Shown here: positions 1-7,547 of the stretch, in pieces
How positions within the stretch are numbered: position 1 is the stretch's first letter
How the letters are laid out: each line of letters begins with the position of its first letter
From: Armatimonadota bacterium
GTDB lineage: Bacteria; Armatimonadota; UBA5829; DTLH01
DNA length: 64,000 nt
Assembly: GCA_029551395.1 (NCBI GenBank)
Contig: JAKPFN010000106.1
Location: forward strand, 1-64,000
Reading direction: 5' to 3'
The notes under the pieces: generated by a model
What the model was told of the DNA's origin: nothing
Databases searched by the model: none
What the model saw: the letters and a program-made list of their open reading frames with translations, nothing else
Made by a program: the position numbers and the translations under genes

Positions 1-19
1 TGATTCCAGAAAAAATTTC

Positions 20-37
20 CTGTGAATTTTTTCACTA
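20..37. promoter_or_regulatory. Distal Rex operator
   Basis: The sequence reads CTGTGAA-TTTT-TTCACTA. This matches the Rex consensus TTGTGAAnnnnTTCACAA at 12 of 14 specified bases with the correct 4-bp spacer. It lies about 33 bp upstream of the -35 box of rex, the gene for the presumed binder. The match is seen directly; binding is inferred. Confidence 0.65.
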
Positions 38-52
38 TTGGCTTGAGATTAC

Positions 53-81
53 TTGACAGACTGGCGTGGTGGGGGTAAAAT
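53..81 (+). promoter_or_regulatory. Sigma-70 type promoter of the rex-hyd operon
   Basis: TTGACA at 53-58, a 17-bp spacer and TAAAAT at 76-81 form a near-consensus promoter. Transcription should start near 88, inside the proximal Rex operator, so bound Rex would block initiation. A second TATAAT at 81-86 has a 22-bp spacer and is less likely. Confidence 0.75.
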
Positions 82-85
82 ATAA

Positions 86-103
86 TCGTTAAGGATTTAA
101 CGA
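86..103. promoter_or_regulatory. Proximal Rex operator overlapping the transcription start
   Basis: TCGTTAA-GGAT-TTAACGA is a perfect 7-4-7 inverted repeat of the clostridial Rex type (TTGTTAAnnnnTTAACAA). It starts 4 bp after the -10 box and ends 18 bp before the rex ATG. Autorepression of rex and NADH/NAD-dependent control of the whole hydrogenase operon is the straightforward inference. Confidence 0.8.
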
Positions 104-121
104 TAATCCGTGGTGTGTGGA

Positions 122-754
122 ATGACTGCCTTGAGGAAACCATCCAGAGCTTCTGTGCTCAGGCTTGAACTCTATCTGGAAGTAATTGACCAATTCCAGA
201 AAGAAGGCCGAACACACATAACCAGCGCTGAAATCGGCGAAGCGCTCGGTATACCTGATGTCAAAGTCAGGCAGGACATGTTCGGACTCGGTACAGCCGG
301 ACGGCCGAGAGTAGGCTATGAAGTAGAACACCTTGCACGGCTGATTCGTGAGGTCTTTGATATTGACAGGCCGAAATCAGCCTGTATCGTAGGATTCGGT
401 AACCTGGGACGCGCTCTGGCAGGAAGCAATATCTGGCCAAGGGCCGGATTCAAGCTGACTTCAGTGTTTGACCGAGACCCGAATGTGATTGGGACTGAGT
501 TTGGTGATATAAGGGTCAGAAGCGTCGCCGAGTTAATCGGAGTAGTCAAAACAGAGAAGATTGAAGCCGGTGTGATAACCGTTCCGGCCTCAGCAGCGCA
601 GGAAACTGCCGACCTGCTGGTTCTGGCCGGTGTTAAGGCAATCTGGAACTTTGCTCCGGTCAAGGTCTTCACGCCGGAATCCGTGGTAGTCGAAGATCAG
701 TCCCTTTCCTGGGGACTTGTAACGCTTTCGTATCGTTTGAAAACAAATCAATAA
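122..754 (+). CDS. rex: Redox-sensing transcriptional repressor Rex
   Basis: Rex senses the NADH/NAD+ ratio and represses fermentation genes until NADH accumulates. The first 75 residues or so form the winged helix (SAEIGEALGIPDVKVRQDMF, ending in FGLGTAGRPRVGY). The rest is a Rossmann domain with the dinucleotide motif VGFGNLGRAL and the acidic residue pair region FDRDPNVIG. About 210 residues is the family length. ATG at 122 is chosen because it leaves a short leader after the predicted start; in-frame GTG codons at 110 and 113 are alternatives. It is the first gene of the hydrogenase operon and is preceded by two Rex operators, so it probably controls itself and the genes downstream. Confidence 0.93.
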   Translation: MTALRKPSRASVLRLELYLEVIDQFQKEGRTHITSAEIGEALGIPDVKVRQDMFGLGTAGRPRVGYEVEHLARLIREVFDIDRPKSACIVGFGNLGRALAGSNIWPRAGFKLTSVFDRDPNVIGTEFGDIRVRSVAELIGVVKTEKIEAGVITVPASAAQETADLLVLAGVKAIWNFAPVKVFTPESVVVEDQSLSWGLVTLSYRLKTNQ

Positions 755-881
755 GACAGAATTGTTGGGTGCTGGTGTCAGGTGTTGGTACCTTGACTCT
801 TTTCCGCCCGGTCCTATGGTTCACACGGCCAATATCGGACACCCTCCCAACATGCTTTAGTGAATTATGGAGGTTCAGCAG

Positions 882-1406
882 TTGGCTCAGGCAACAGCAG
901 CATCTGAGAAGGAATCAAGAGCGAGCCGCCGGTTTGAGAAAATCCAGGCGATAGTTGAGCAGTACGGGGCTGCGGAGAGCGCTCTTATACCCATTCTCCA
1001 GAAGGTGCAGGAAGAATACAGGTATCTCCCGGAAGAGATTCTTACCTTTGTGGCGACGGCGCTCAATCTGCCGCCAGCGACAGTATACGGGGTAGCTACC
1101 TTTTATGCGCAGTTTTCTCTCGAACCTAAGGGCAAGTACATTGTCCGGGTATGTGACGGAACTGCCTGCCACGTTCGGAAGAATCAGACACTAATCTCTA
1201 CTGTTAAAGAGTGGCTCGGACTCAAAGAAGGTCAAAGTACAACCGAAGATATGCGCTACACGTTGGAAATCGTAAGCTGCATAGGGGCATGTGCTCTTGC
1301 ACCTGCAGTAGTCATAAACGGCAAAGTTCACGGCCAGATGACTCCAGAAAAAGTTACCAAGGCTCTGGAAGAACTGGAAGCGGCTGAGAAGGCGGAGGAT
1401 AAGTAA
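882..1406 (+). CDS. hydC: HydC/NuoE-like [2Fe-2S] subunit of bifurcating [FeFe]-hydrogenase
   Basis: This thioredoxin-fold ferredoxin carries one [2Fe-2S] cluster ligated by the two Cys of CDGTAC and the two Cys of CIGAC, as in NuoE and Thermotoga HydC. It passes electrons within the soluble HydABC complex in the cytoplasm. Start choice matters: ATG at 867 has no ribosome site upstream, while GGAGG at 869-873 sits 8 nt before TTG at 882, so TTG 882 (174 aa) is preferred. A helical N-terminal domain of about 70 residues precedes the ferredoxin fold. The gene is 1 bp from hydB. Confidence 0.9.
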   Translation: MAQATAASEKESRASRRFEKIQAIVEQYGAAESALIPILQKVQEEYRYLPEEILTFVATALNLPPATVYGVATFYAQFSLEPKGKYIVRVCDGTACHVRKNQTLISTVKEWLGLKEGQSTTEDMRYTLEIVSCIGACALAPAVVINGKVHGQMTPEKVTKALEELEAAEKAEDK

Positions 1407-1407
1407 A

Positions 1408-3297
1408 ATGACACCTGTCACAAAACTTAGTTCACCACAGGAACTCGCAGAAGTCAAGCAGAAAACACTCAGCGCGCTTGAGACCGGCTGCACTCGCGTA
1501 CTTGTATGCGGCGGCACCGGTTGTATGGCAAACGGCGCTCCGGCGGTTATGGAAGCGCTTCAGAAGGCGCTCGATGAGCGCAACGTGCCTGTCAGAGTAG
1601 ATTTGGTCGATGACAGTAAAGAAGGAACTGTCCGTTTGGGCTACAGCGGCTGCCCTGGATTCTGCCAGGTAGGGCCTATCGTTCGAATTCTCCCTTCAGA
1701 CTACTTCTACATCAAAGTTACTCCCGAAGATGCAGCCGAAATAGTCGAAAAGACAGTTCAGAAAGGCGAAGTCGTAGACCGCCTGCTCTTTACCGATAAT
1801 GACGGCAAGACCTACGCAAAACGCAACGAGCTTCCGTTCTACAGAGACCAGGTAAATGTCGTCCTGGCTGACAGCGGTATCATCGAACCTGGAGATATTC
1901 GGGATTACATCGCCAAGGATGGTTATAAGGCCATCGCAGAGGCGCTTTTTGGCATGACTTCAGAGGCTGTTATTGCAGAAGTCACTCAGTCCGGTCTGAG
2001 AGGCCGTGGAGGCGGCGGATTCCCAACAGGAGTCAAGTGGGGATTCACCCAGAGAGTCCAAAGCCCGAAAAAATACGTTGTCTGCAACGCTGACGAAGGC
2101 GACCCCGGCGCGTTCATGGACGAAAGTATCATGGAAGGCAACCCGCACGCGCTTCTTGAAGGGATGGTCATAGCAGGTTATGCCATCGGGGCAGACGAAG
2201 GCTATATTTATGTAAGAGCTGAGTACCCGCTAGCAATCACAAGACTTCGCACTGCAATCGCTCAGGCTGAAGCAGCAAATCTCCTTGGCGATAACATCCT
2301 TGGAAGCCCGTTCTCCTTCCACATTCACATAAAGGAAGGCGCGGGAGCGTTCGTATGCGGTGAAGAGACCGCTTTGATAAGCTCGATTGAGGGCAAGCGG
2401 GGTATGCCTCGCCCGAAACCGCCGTTCCCTGCAAACTCAGGACTCTGGGGCAAGCCAACCGTTGTAAACAACGTGGAAACATTCGCAAACGTTCCAAAGA
2501 TTATCCTGAATGGGGCCGAGTGGTTCAGAAGCTTTGGTGTTGAGAAGTCGACAGGCACCAAGGTCTTTGCTCTGACTGGTGCTGTTGTCAACACGGGGCT
2601 GATTGAGGTTCCTATGGGTACCACGCTTGGCGATGTGGTCTTCAAAATTGGCGGCGGTATCCGAACAGGCAAGGGTTTCAAGGCTGTTCAGATCGGCGGA
2701 CCGTCTGGTGGATGTCTGACAACTGAGCACATCGATCTTCCTTTAGATTACGATTCATTGAAGGCAGCCGGTGCGATGGTCGGCTCAGGCGGACTGGTTG
2801 TAATGGACGAAGATACCTGTATGGTGGAAGTCGCCCGTTACTTTATGCAGTTCACTCAGAAAGAGTCCTGCGGCAAGTGCGTTCTCTGCCGAGAAGGAAC
2901 CAAGCAGATGCTTGCACTGCTTGAGAAGATTGTTGGAGGAGAAGGTACGCTTGAGGACATCGAGCTTCTTGAGGAATTGGCTGTAGCAGTGCGTGATGGG
3001 TCACTCTGCGGACTCGGAAAGACTGCTCCTAACCCGGTCCTTTCGACACTCAAGTATTTCAGGGATGAATATCTTGCTCACGTAGTAGACAAGAAATGTC
3101 CTGCTGGTGAGTGCAAAGCCTTCAAGGGCTACAGGATTATAGAAGAAAAATGCAAAGGCTGCAGCCTGTGCGCACGCAAGTGTCCGGTTGGCGCGATATC
3201 TGGTGAGCCGAAACAGCCTTATACGATTGATCAGGAAACGTGTATCAAGTGCGGCGTGTGCTTCGATGTATGCCGCTTCGGAGCAGTGGAGAAATAG
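1408..3297 (+). CDS. hydB: HydB/NuoF-like NADH-binding subunit of bifurcating [FeFe]-hydrogenase
   Basis: This flavin subunit binds NAD(H) and FMN and is where electron bifurcation is thought to occur. Domain order is an N-terminal thioredoxin-like [2Fe-2S] domain (CGGTGC and GCPGFC, about residues 25-125), then the NuoF core with the glycine-rich FMN/NADH motif RGRGGGGFPTG and the segment AFVCGEETAL. A SLBB-like region and the CGKCVLCREG cluster motif follow. The C-terminus is a 2[4Fe-4S] ferredoxin with CKGCSLCARKCP and CIKCGVCFDVC. At 629 aa it has the full length of bifurcating HydB/HndC proteins. It is 3 bp from hydA, so the subunits are almost certainly co-translated. Confidence 0.95.
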   Translation: MTPVTKLSSPQELAEVKQKTLSALETGCTRVLVCGGTGCMANGAPAVMEALQKALDERNVPVRVDLVDDSKEGTVRLGYSGCPGFCQVGPIVRILPSDYFYIKVTPEDAAEIVEKTVQKGEVVDRLLFTDNDGKTYAKRNELPFYRDQVNVVLADSGIIEPGDIRDYIAKDGYKAIAEALFGMTSEAVIAEVTQSGLRGRGGGGFPTGVKWGFTQRVQSPKKYVVCNADEGDPGAFMDESIMEGNPHALLEGMVIAGYAIGADEGYIYVRAEYPLAITRLRTAIAQAEAANLLGDNILGSPFSFHIHIKEGAGAFVCGEETALISSIEGKRGMPRPKPPFPANSGLWGKPTVVNNVETFANVPKIILNGAEWFRSFGVEKSTGTKVFALTGAVVNTGLIEVPMGTTLGDVVFKIGGGIRTGKGFKAVQIGGPSGGCLTTEHIDLPLDYDSLKAAGAMVGSGGLVVMDEDTCMVEVARYFMQFTQKESCGKCVLCREGTKQMLALLEKIVGGEGTLEDIELLEELAVAVRDGSLCGLGKTAPNPVLSTLKYFRDEYLAHVVDKKCPAGECKAFKGYRIIEEKCKGCSLCARKCPVGAISGEPKQPYTIDQETCIKCGVCFDVCRFGAVEK

Positions 3298-3300
3298 AAG

Positions 3301-5340
3301 ATGGACAAAAAGAGCGAAGGATACGTAATAGTAGATGGGGTTAAAACCCCGATAAACGGCCACAAGAACCTGCTTGAGGTAATTCGCGCATCCGGAGTGG
3401 ATCTGCCGACCTTCTGCTACCACTCTGAGCTGTCGGTCTACGGGGCTTGCCGGATGTGCATTGCTGAGATAGAAGGTCGTGGTGTGCAGCCGACGTGTTC
3501 CACTCCTCCGGAGGATGGGATGGTCGTGCGGACCAACACCGAGGCAGCAATGCGGATCAGGCGCATGTCGCTTGAACTGATGCTTGCGAACCACCATGGC
3601 AACTGTCAGACTTGTGATAAAAACACTCACTGCCGTCTGCAGGAGCTTGCCGAAAGACTTGGAGTCAAAAAAGTCAGGTTCGAGGAGCCGGAGGCTGATG
3701 TCGTCCCGGTTGATGAATCCAACCAGTCGATCGTGCGTGACCCTAACAAGTGCATACTCTGCGGTGACTGCGTGAGGATGTGCAAGGAAATCCAGGGAAT
3801 AGGTGTTCTGGATTTCGCAGGTCGCGGCAGCAATGCTCGAGTGACCTCTGCATTTGGCAAGGGGCTGAACCAGGTGGAGTGCGTATATTGCGGACAGTGC
3901 GCGGCGGTTTGTCCGACCGGTGCATTGACCGTTAAAAGCGTCCTTGACCAGGTTTGGAAAGCGATCCATGACAAAAACAAGACTGTAGTTGTGCAGATTG
4001 CGCCTGCAGTCCGGGCTGCAATCGCTCAGGAGTATGGTATTCCGAGCGGCGAGCAGGCAATGGGCAAGATTGTAACTGCTCTTCGCAGGATCGGGTTCGA
4101 CTATGTCTACGATACATCGTTCACAGCCGACCTTACGACTGTTGAAGAAGCAACCGAGTTCCTTGGCCGCGTAGCTGAAGGCAAGAATCTGCCTCAGTTC
4201 ACAAGCTGTTGCCCTGCATGGGTGAAGTTTGCCGAGCAGTTCTATCCGGATTACCTGGAGAACCTATCGACATGTAAAAGCCCTCAGCAGATGTTCGGCT
4301 CTTTGGTGAAGAAATATCACGCAGAGAAGCTGGGCGTGCCCAGGGAAGACATCTATGTTGTTTCGGTTATGCCATGCACAGCTAAGAAATTCGAGGCAAA
4401 GCGCCCTGAGTTCAGCGTAAATAACGACCCGGATGTAAATGCAGTGCTTTCCAGCCAGGAACTGATCAGGATGATCGGTCAGTCTGGAATCAAGCTCGCA
4501 GACCTTCCGCTTGACTCGATGGACCTGCCGTTCGGCTTCAAAACTGGAGCAGGAGTCATCTTTGGAGCAAGCGGTGGAGTTGCGGAAGCTGTTTTGAGAA
4601 TGGCGGCCACAACTGAAGGATCTCATGGTCACACACCGGAGTTCCACGAGGTTCGCGGACTTGATGGACTGAAGGAAGCCAGTATAACACTCGATGGCAA
4701 AGAGATAAAACTCGCAGTCGTCAGTGGACTGGCTAATGCTCGCAATGTGCTTGATAAGATAAAAGCAGGCGAGGTCCATTATGACATCGTAGAGATCATG
4801 GCCTGCCGCGGAGGATGCATCGGTGGAGGTGGACAGCCGCTTCCAAACGACATGGAAGCCCGCGAAGAGCGGAAAAACATGATCTATGACTGCGATGCCG
4901 TTCAGTCACTGCACAACGCAGCAGATAACCCGTTCGTCAAGGAGCTTTATGCGACCTTGCTTGAAAAACCGAACAGTCATATAGCGCATGAGCTGCTGCA
5001 TACGCATTATTATCCTAGAAAGCGCATCGATGGCCAACCGGTAGAGCTTTCTCCGGCCAAACCTGAGGAAAAAATTCCGGTCCAGGTTTGTGTGGGAACC
5101 AATTGCTATCTGCGAGGCTCTTATGATACGCTGAAGAAGCTGATTGAGGCTGCAAAGCAAGCTGGAGTGGCTGATAAGCTGGACTTTAAGGCTACTTTCT
5201 GCTTCGAAAAATGCGTGAGCAGTCCCAATGTTCAGGTTGATGGAAAGATATATGGTTCCGTAACACCTGATAAAGCGGAGGAGTTCTTCAAAGAGACGAT
5301 TAAGCCGGTAATAGAGAGCCAGGAAAAAGTGGAGGCTTAA
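3301..5340 (+). CDS. hydA: Catalytic subunit of NAD/ferredoxin-dependent bifurcating [FeFe]-hydrogenase
   Basis: It reduces protons or oxidises H2 at the H-cluster, coupling ferredoxin and NADH in HydABC complexes (group A3). N-terminal domains are a plant-type [2Fe-2S] (CYHSELSVYGACRMC), a His/Cys3 [4Fe-4S] site (HHGNCQTCDKNTHC) and a 2[4Fe-4S] ferredoxin. The H-cluster motifs are intact: TSCCPAW at 301-307, MPCTAKK from 357, and MACRGGCIGGGGQP from 500. Ligands are C304, C359, C502 and C506, with C303 as the proton-relay Cys. A small-subunit-like tail ending HTHYYPRK is followed by an extra thioredoxin-like [2Fe-2S] domain (about 595-670). The maturation genes hydE, hydF and hydG are not in this window. 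Confidence 0.96.
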   Translation: MDKKSEGYVIVDGVKTPINGHKNLLEVIRASGVDLPTFCYHSELSVYGACRMCIAEIEGRGVQPTCSTPPEDGMVVRTNTEAAMRIRRMSLELMLANHHGNCQTCDKNTHCRLQELAERLGVKKVRFEEPEADVVPVDESNQSIVRDPNKCILCGDCVRMCKEIQGIGVLDFAGRGSNARVTSAFGKGLNQVECVYCGQCAAVCPTGALTVKSVLDQVWKAIHDKNKTVVVQIAPAVRAAIAQEYGIPSGEQAMGKIVTALRRIGFDYVYDTSFTADLTTVEEATEFLGRVAEGKNLPQFTSCCPAWVKFAEQFYPDYLENLSTCKSPQQMFGSLVKKYHAEKLGVPREDIYVVSVMPCTAKKFEAKRPEFSVNNDPDVNAVLSSQELIRMIGQSGIKLADLPLDSMDLPFGFKTGAGVIFGASGGVAEAVLRMAATTEGSHGHTPEFHEVRGLDGLKEASITLDGKEIKLAVVSGLANARNVLDKIKAGEVHYDIVEIMACRGGCIGGGGQPLPNDMEAREERKNMIYDCDAVQSLHNAADNPFVKELYATLLEKPNSHIAHELLHTHYYPRKRIDGQPVELSPAKPEEKIPVQVCVGTNCYLRGSYDTLKKLIEAAKQAGVADKLDFKATFCFEKCVSSPNVQVDGKIYGSVTPDKAEEFFKETIKPVIESQEKVEA

Positions 5341-5344
5341 GCCG

Positions 5345-5593
5345 GTGCTCGAAGTTCGAGTCTGTGTAGGAAGTTCATGCCATATCAGAGGCGGCGCTAA
5401 GACGTTGAAGACGCTAAAGTCGCTTATAGAATCGCATGGGTTGGCTGATAAGGTTGACCTTTCAGCCGACTTATGTTTGGACAACTGTATGCAAGCGCCT
5501 AATGTAATAGTAGATGGCGCCATTTTCGGCGGAATAACACCTGATAGGGCAGAGAAGTTCTTTACAGATTACATATTGAAGAAGCTGCAATAG
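5345..5593 (+). CDS. Small thioredoxin-like [2Fe-2S] ferredoxin
   Basis: This 82-residue protein begins with GTG, with GGAGG at 5331-5335 inside the end of hydA, 9 nt upstream. Four Cys in the spacing CVGSSC ... CLDNC match the [2Fe-2S] thioredoxin-like ferredoxin fold. It is clearly related to the C-terminal domain of HydA just upstream; both share a CVG..C..RG start and a PNV.VDG.I.G.TPD.AE.FF ending. A tandem duplication is likely. It may be an electron carrier or an accessory subunit for the hydrogenase or for the HydS-type protein that follows; the exact role is unknown. Confidence 0.85.
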   Translation: MLEVRVCVGSSCHIRGGAKTLKTLKSLIESHGLADKVDLSADLCLDNCMQAPNVIVDGAIFGGITPDRAEKFFTDYILKKLQ

Positions 5594-5759
5594 GCAGCCT
5601 GAGGGTACTTTGATGGCCCGATGCAGAATCTGTATCGGGCCAATAGTCACATCAGGACTAAGGGACAAGGATTACCTAAAGAATATGGGGAATCCTGCCC
5701 TTGGTTGATTGTACCTGGAGAACCGACAAAAGCACGCCAGAAAAGAGGTGCTGCGGACT

Positions 5760-7514
5760 ATGCCGATGCAAGGGATTATATCCACGAATAAGGCCAGATG
5801 CAGGGACTGCTACAGATGCATCCGAGTCTGTCCAGTTAAGGCAATAAAAATCTCTGATGGCCAAGCTCAGGTTGACAGGGATAAATGTATTGTTTGCGGG
5901 ACGTGTGTTAGAGAATGTCCACAGCAGGCAAAACAGGTGAGGTCGGACCTCGAACGAGTGCAGCAGATGGTTCAGTCAGGCGGTTTGGTAATTGCATCTG
6001 TTGCTCCGTCTTATGTAGCGGCTTTTCCTGATTACGGCGGCGGACTGTTTCCGGCGCTTTTAAAGCAATTGGGGTTTAGTCTGGTAACAGAAACGGCAGT
6101 TGGGGCTGAAATGGTTGCCAGGGAAACTGCTGATGTGATCAATCAGGAACCGCATGCTCAGGTATCGTCAGCATGTCCTGTGCTTGTTGACCTGATCGCA
6201 AAGTACCACAACTGGGCGGTTGGTATGGTCACCCCCATTGTGTCTCCCATGATCGCTCACGGCCGCTATTTGAAATCCAAATATGGTGCTGAAGCTAAAG
6301 TTGTGTTTATTGGCCCATGTCCTGCAAAAAAGGCAGAGGCCGAACAGCCGGATTTGGCTGGCATAATTGACGCAGTTCTGACATTTGAAGAGCTTCGCAC
6401 ATGGGTGGTTTCGGCTGAAGTGAAGATAGACCAGCTTCGGTCGGTCGATATGGATGATCTGCCTGCCTCTCAAGCACGGGTATTTCCGTTGGAAGGCGGA
6501 TTGGCATTAGCTGCATCGCTGAGGCCGGATCTTCTGCGTCAGGATTTTGCAGCGGTATCAGGAATCGTTGAAGTAAAAGAGATGCTTGATAATCTGAGGG
6601 CCGGAAGCAGCATCAAGCTTTTTGAAGCATTGTTCTGTCCTGGAGGCTGCATCAATGGCGCTTGTTTTGGAGATGCAAGGGATGTTTTCCGCCGCCGAAA
6701 CTGGGTTTTACAGCATGAAAGACGGACCCAGCGCAAGGCCGAAGAGGAAGATATCAGGGCAGCGATGGAAAATGTTGAGCTGAGAAGGACGATCAGCGAG
6801 AAGTCTATCGGGTTAATGCAGTTCTCAGAGGAAGAGATACGTGAGGTTATGGCCCGGACAGGCAAGACTTCACCTGAAGATGAGTTGAACTGCGGCGCGT
6901 GCGGTTATTCGTCCTGCAGAGAGAACGCTGTAGCTGTGCTGTCTGAAATGGCAGAGCACACGATGTGCATTCCCTGGATGCGCAAGCTGGCTGAGCGCAA
7001 GGCAGACCGGGTTATTGATGAGAGTCCGAATGCGATAGTTATCGTCGATTCGAATATGAGAATCGTGGAATTCAACCCGGCATTTGCAGCGCTGTTCTTA
7101 TGCACGCCTGGGATAGTCGGCAAGCCGCTTTCAGTGCTTATGGACCCGTCGGATTTCGAGCGGGTGTTGGCTGAAGCAGTGGACCGTATTACGAACAAGC
7201 TGGTATCGTATCCTAACTACCATGTAAGCGGCAGCTTGAACGTTTACCGGCTCGAGGATGAAGACCTTGTAGTTGGAATTCTCGCAAATGTAAACAGGTC
7301 TACTGAGGGGCTTTCGAGACTGGATCATATTCGGGAAGAAACGCTTGCCAATGCTGAAAAGGTCATTGAAAAACAGATGCTGATGGCCCAGGAGATTGCC
7401 GGAATTCTCGGCGAGACAACGAGCGAAACAAGGCTTTTACTTAGAAAACTAACAGAGCTTATGAAAGAATCGGAGGATGAAGGAACAGGTAACAGGACTG
7501 AAGAGAAGAAATAG
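5760..7514 (+). CDS. HydS-type sensory [FeFe]-hydrogenase with PAS domain
   Basis: It has the architecture of group C (sensory) [FeFe]-hydrogenases. Domain order is a 2[4Fe-4S] ferredoxin (CRDCYRCIRVCP, CIVCGTCVRECP), the H-cluster domain, a four-Cys Fe-S domain (CGACGYSSC from 378) and a PAS domain (about 415-520), then a C-terminal helix. H-cluster ligands are kept at C139, C187, C293 and C297. The proton-relay Cys is Ala (SSACP, 136-140) and the MPC and GGGQP motifs are changed (GPC, GACFGD), as expected for a sensor rather than a turnover enzyme. ATG 5760 with AGAGGTG upstream is preferred over TTG 5709. It likely signals H2 or redox state to the phosphatase encoded next. Confidence 0.88.
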   Translation: MPMQGIISTNKARCRDCYRCIRVCPVKAIKISDGQAQVDRDKCIVCGTCVRECPQQAKQVRSDLERVQQMVQSGGLVIASVAPSYVAAFPDYGGGLFPALLKQLGFSLVTETAVGAEMVARETADVINQEPHAQVSSACPVLVDLIAKYHNWAVGMVTPIVSPMIAHGRYLKSKYGAEAKVVFIGPCPAKKAEAEQPDLAGIIDAVLTFEELRTWVVSAEVKIDQLRSVDMDDLPASQARVFPLEGGLALAASLRPDLLRQDFAAVSGIVEVKEMLDNLRAGSSIKLFEALFCPGGCINGACFGDARDVFRRRNWVLQHERRTQRKAEEEDIRAAMENVELRRTISEKSIGLMQFSEEEIREVMARTGKTSPEDELNCGACGYSSCRENAVAVLSEMAEHTMCIPWMRKLAERKADRVIDESPNAIVIVDSNMRIVEFNPAFAALFLCTPGIVGKPLSVLMDPSDFERVLAEAVDRITNKLVSYPNYHVSGSLNVYRLEDEDLVVGILANVNRSTEGLSRLDHIREETLANAEKVIEKQMLMAQEIAGILGETTSETRLLLRKLTELMKESEDEGTGNRTEEKK

Positions 7515-7547
7515 CAGTATAGTTCCATGTCCTGCCGCCACTAACCT

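Noticed and set aside
793-820. Second promoter before hydC (TTGACT-16-TATGGT)
   Set aside because: The -10 is poor and no Rex-type operator is nearby; not strong enough to list.
769-954. Frame between rex and hydC
   Set aside because: It overlaps hydC, has no ribosome site, and looks like an out-of-frame read of the leader and the hydC start.
3001-3969. Long antisense frame of 322 codons under hydB-hydA
   Set aside because: It is opposite two strongly conserved genes and shows no recognisable domain; it follows from codon bias.
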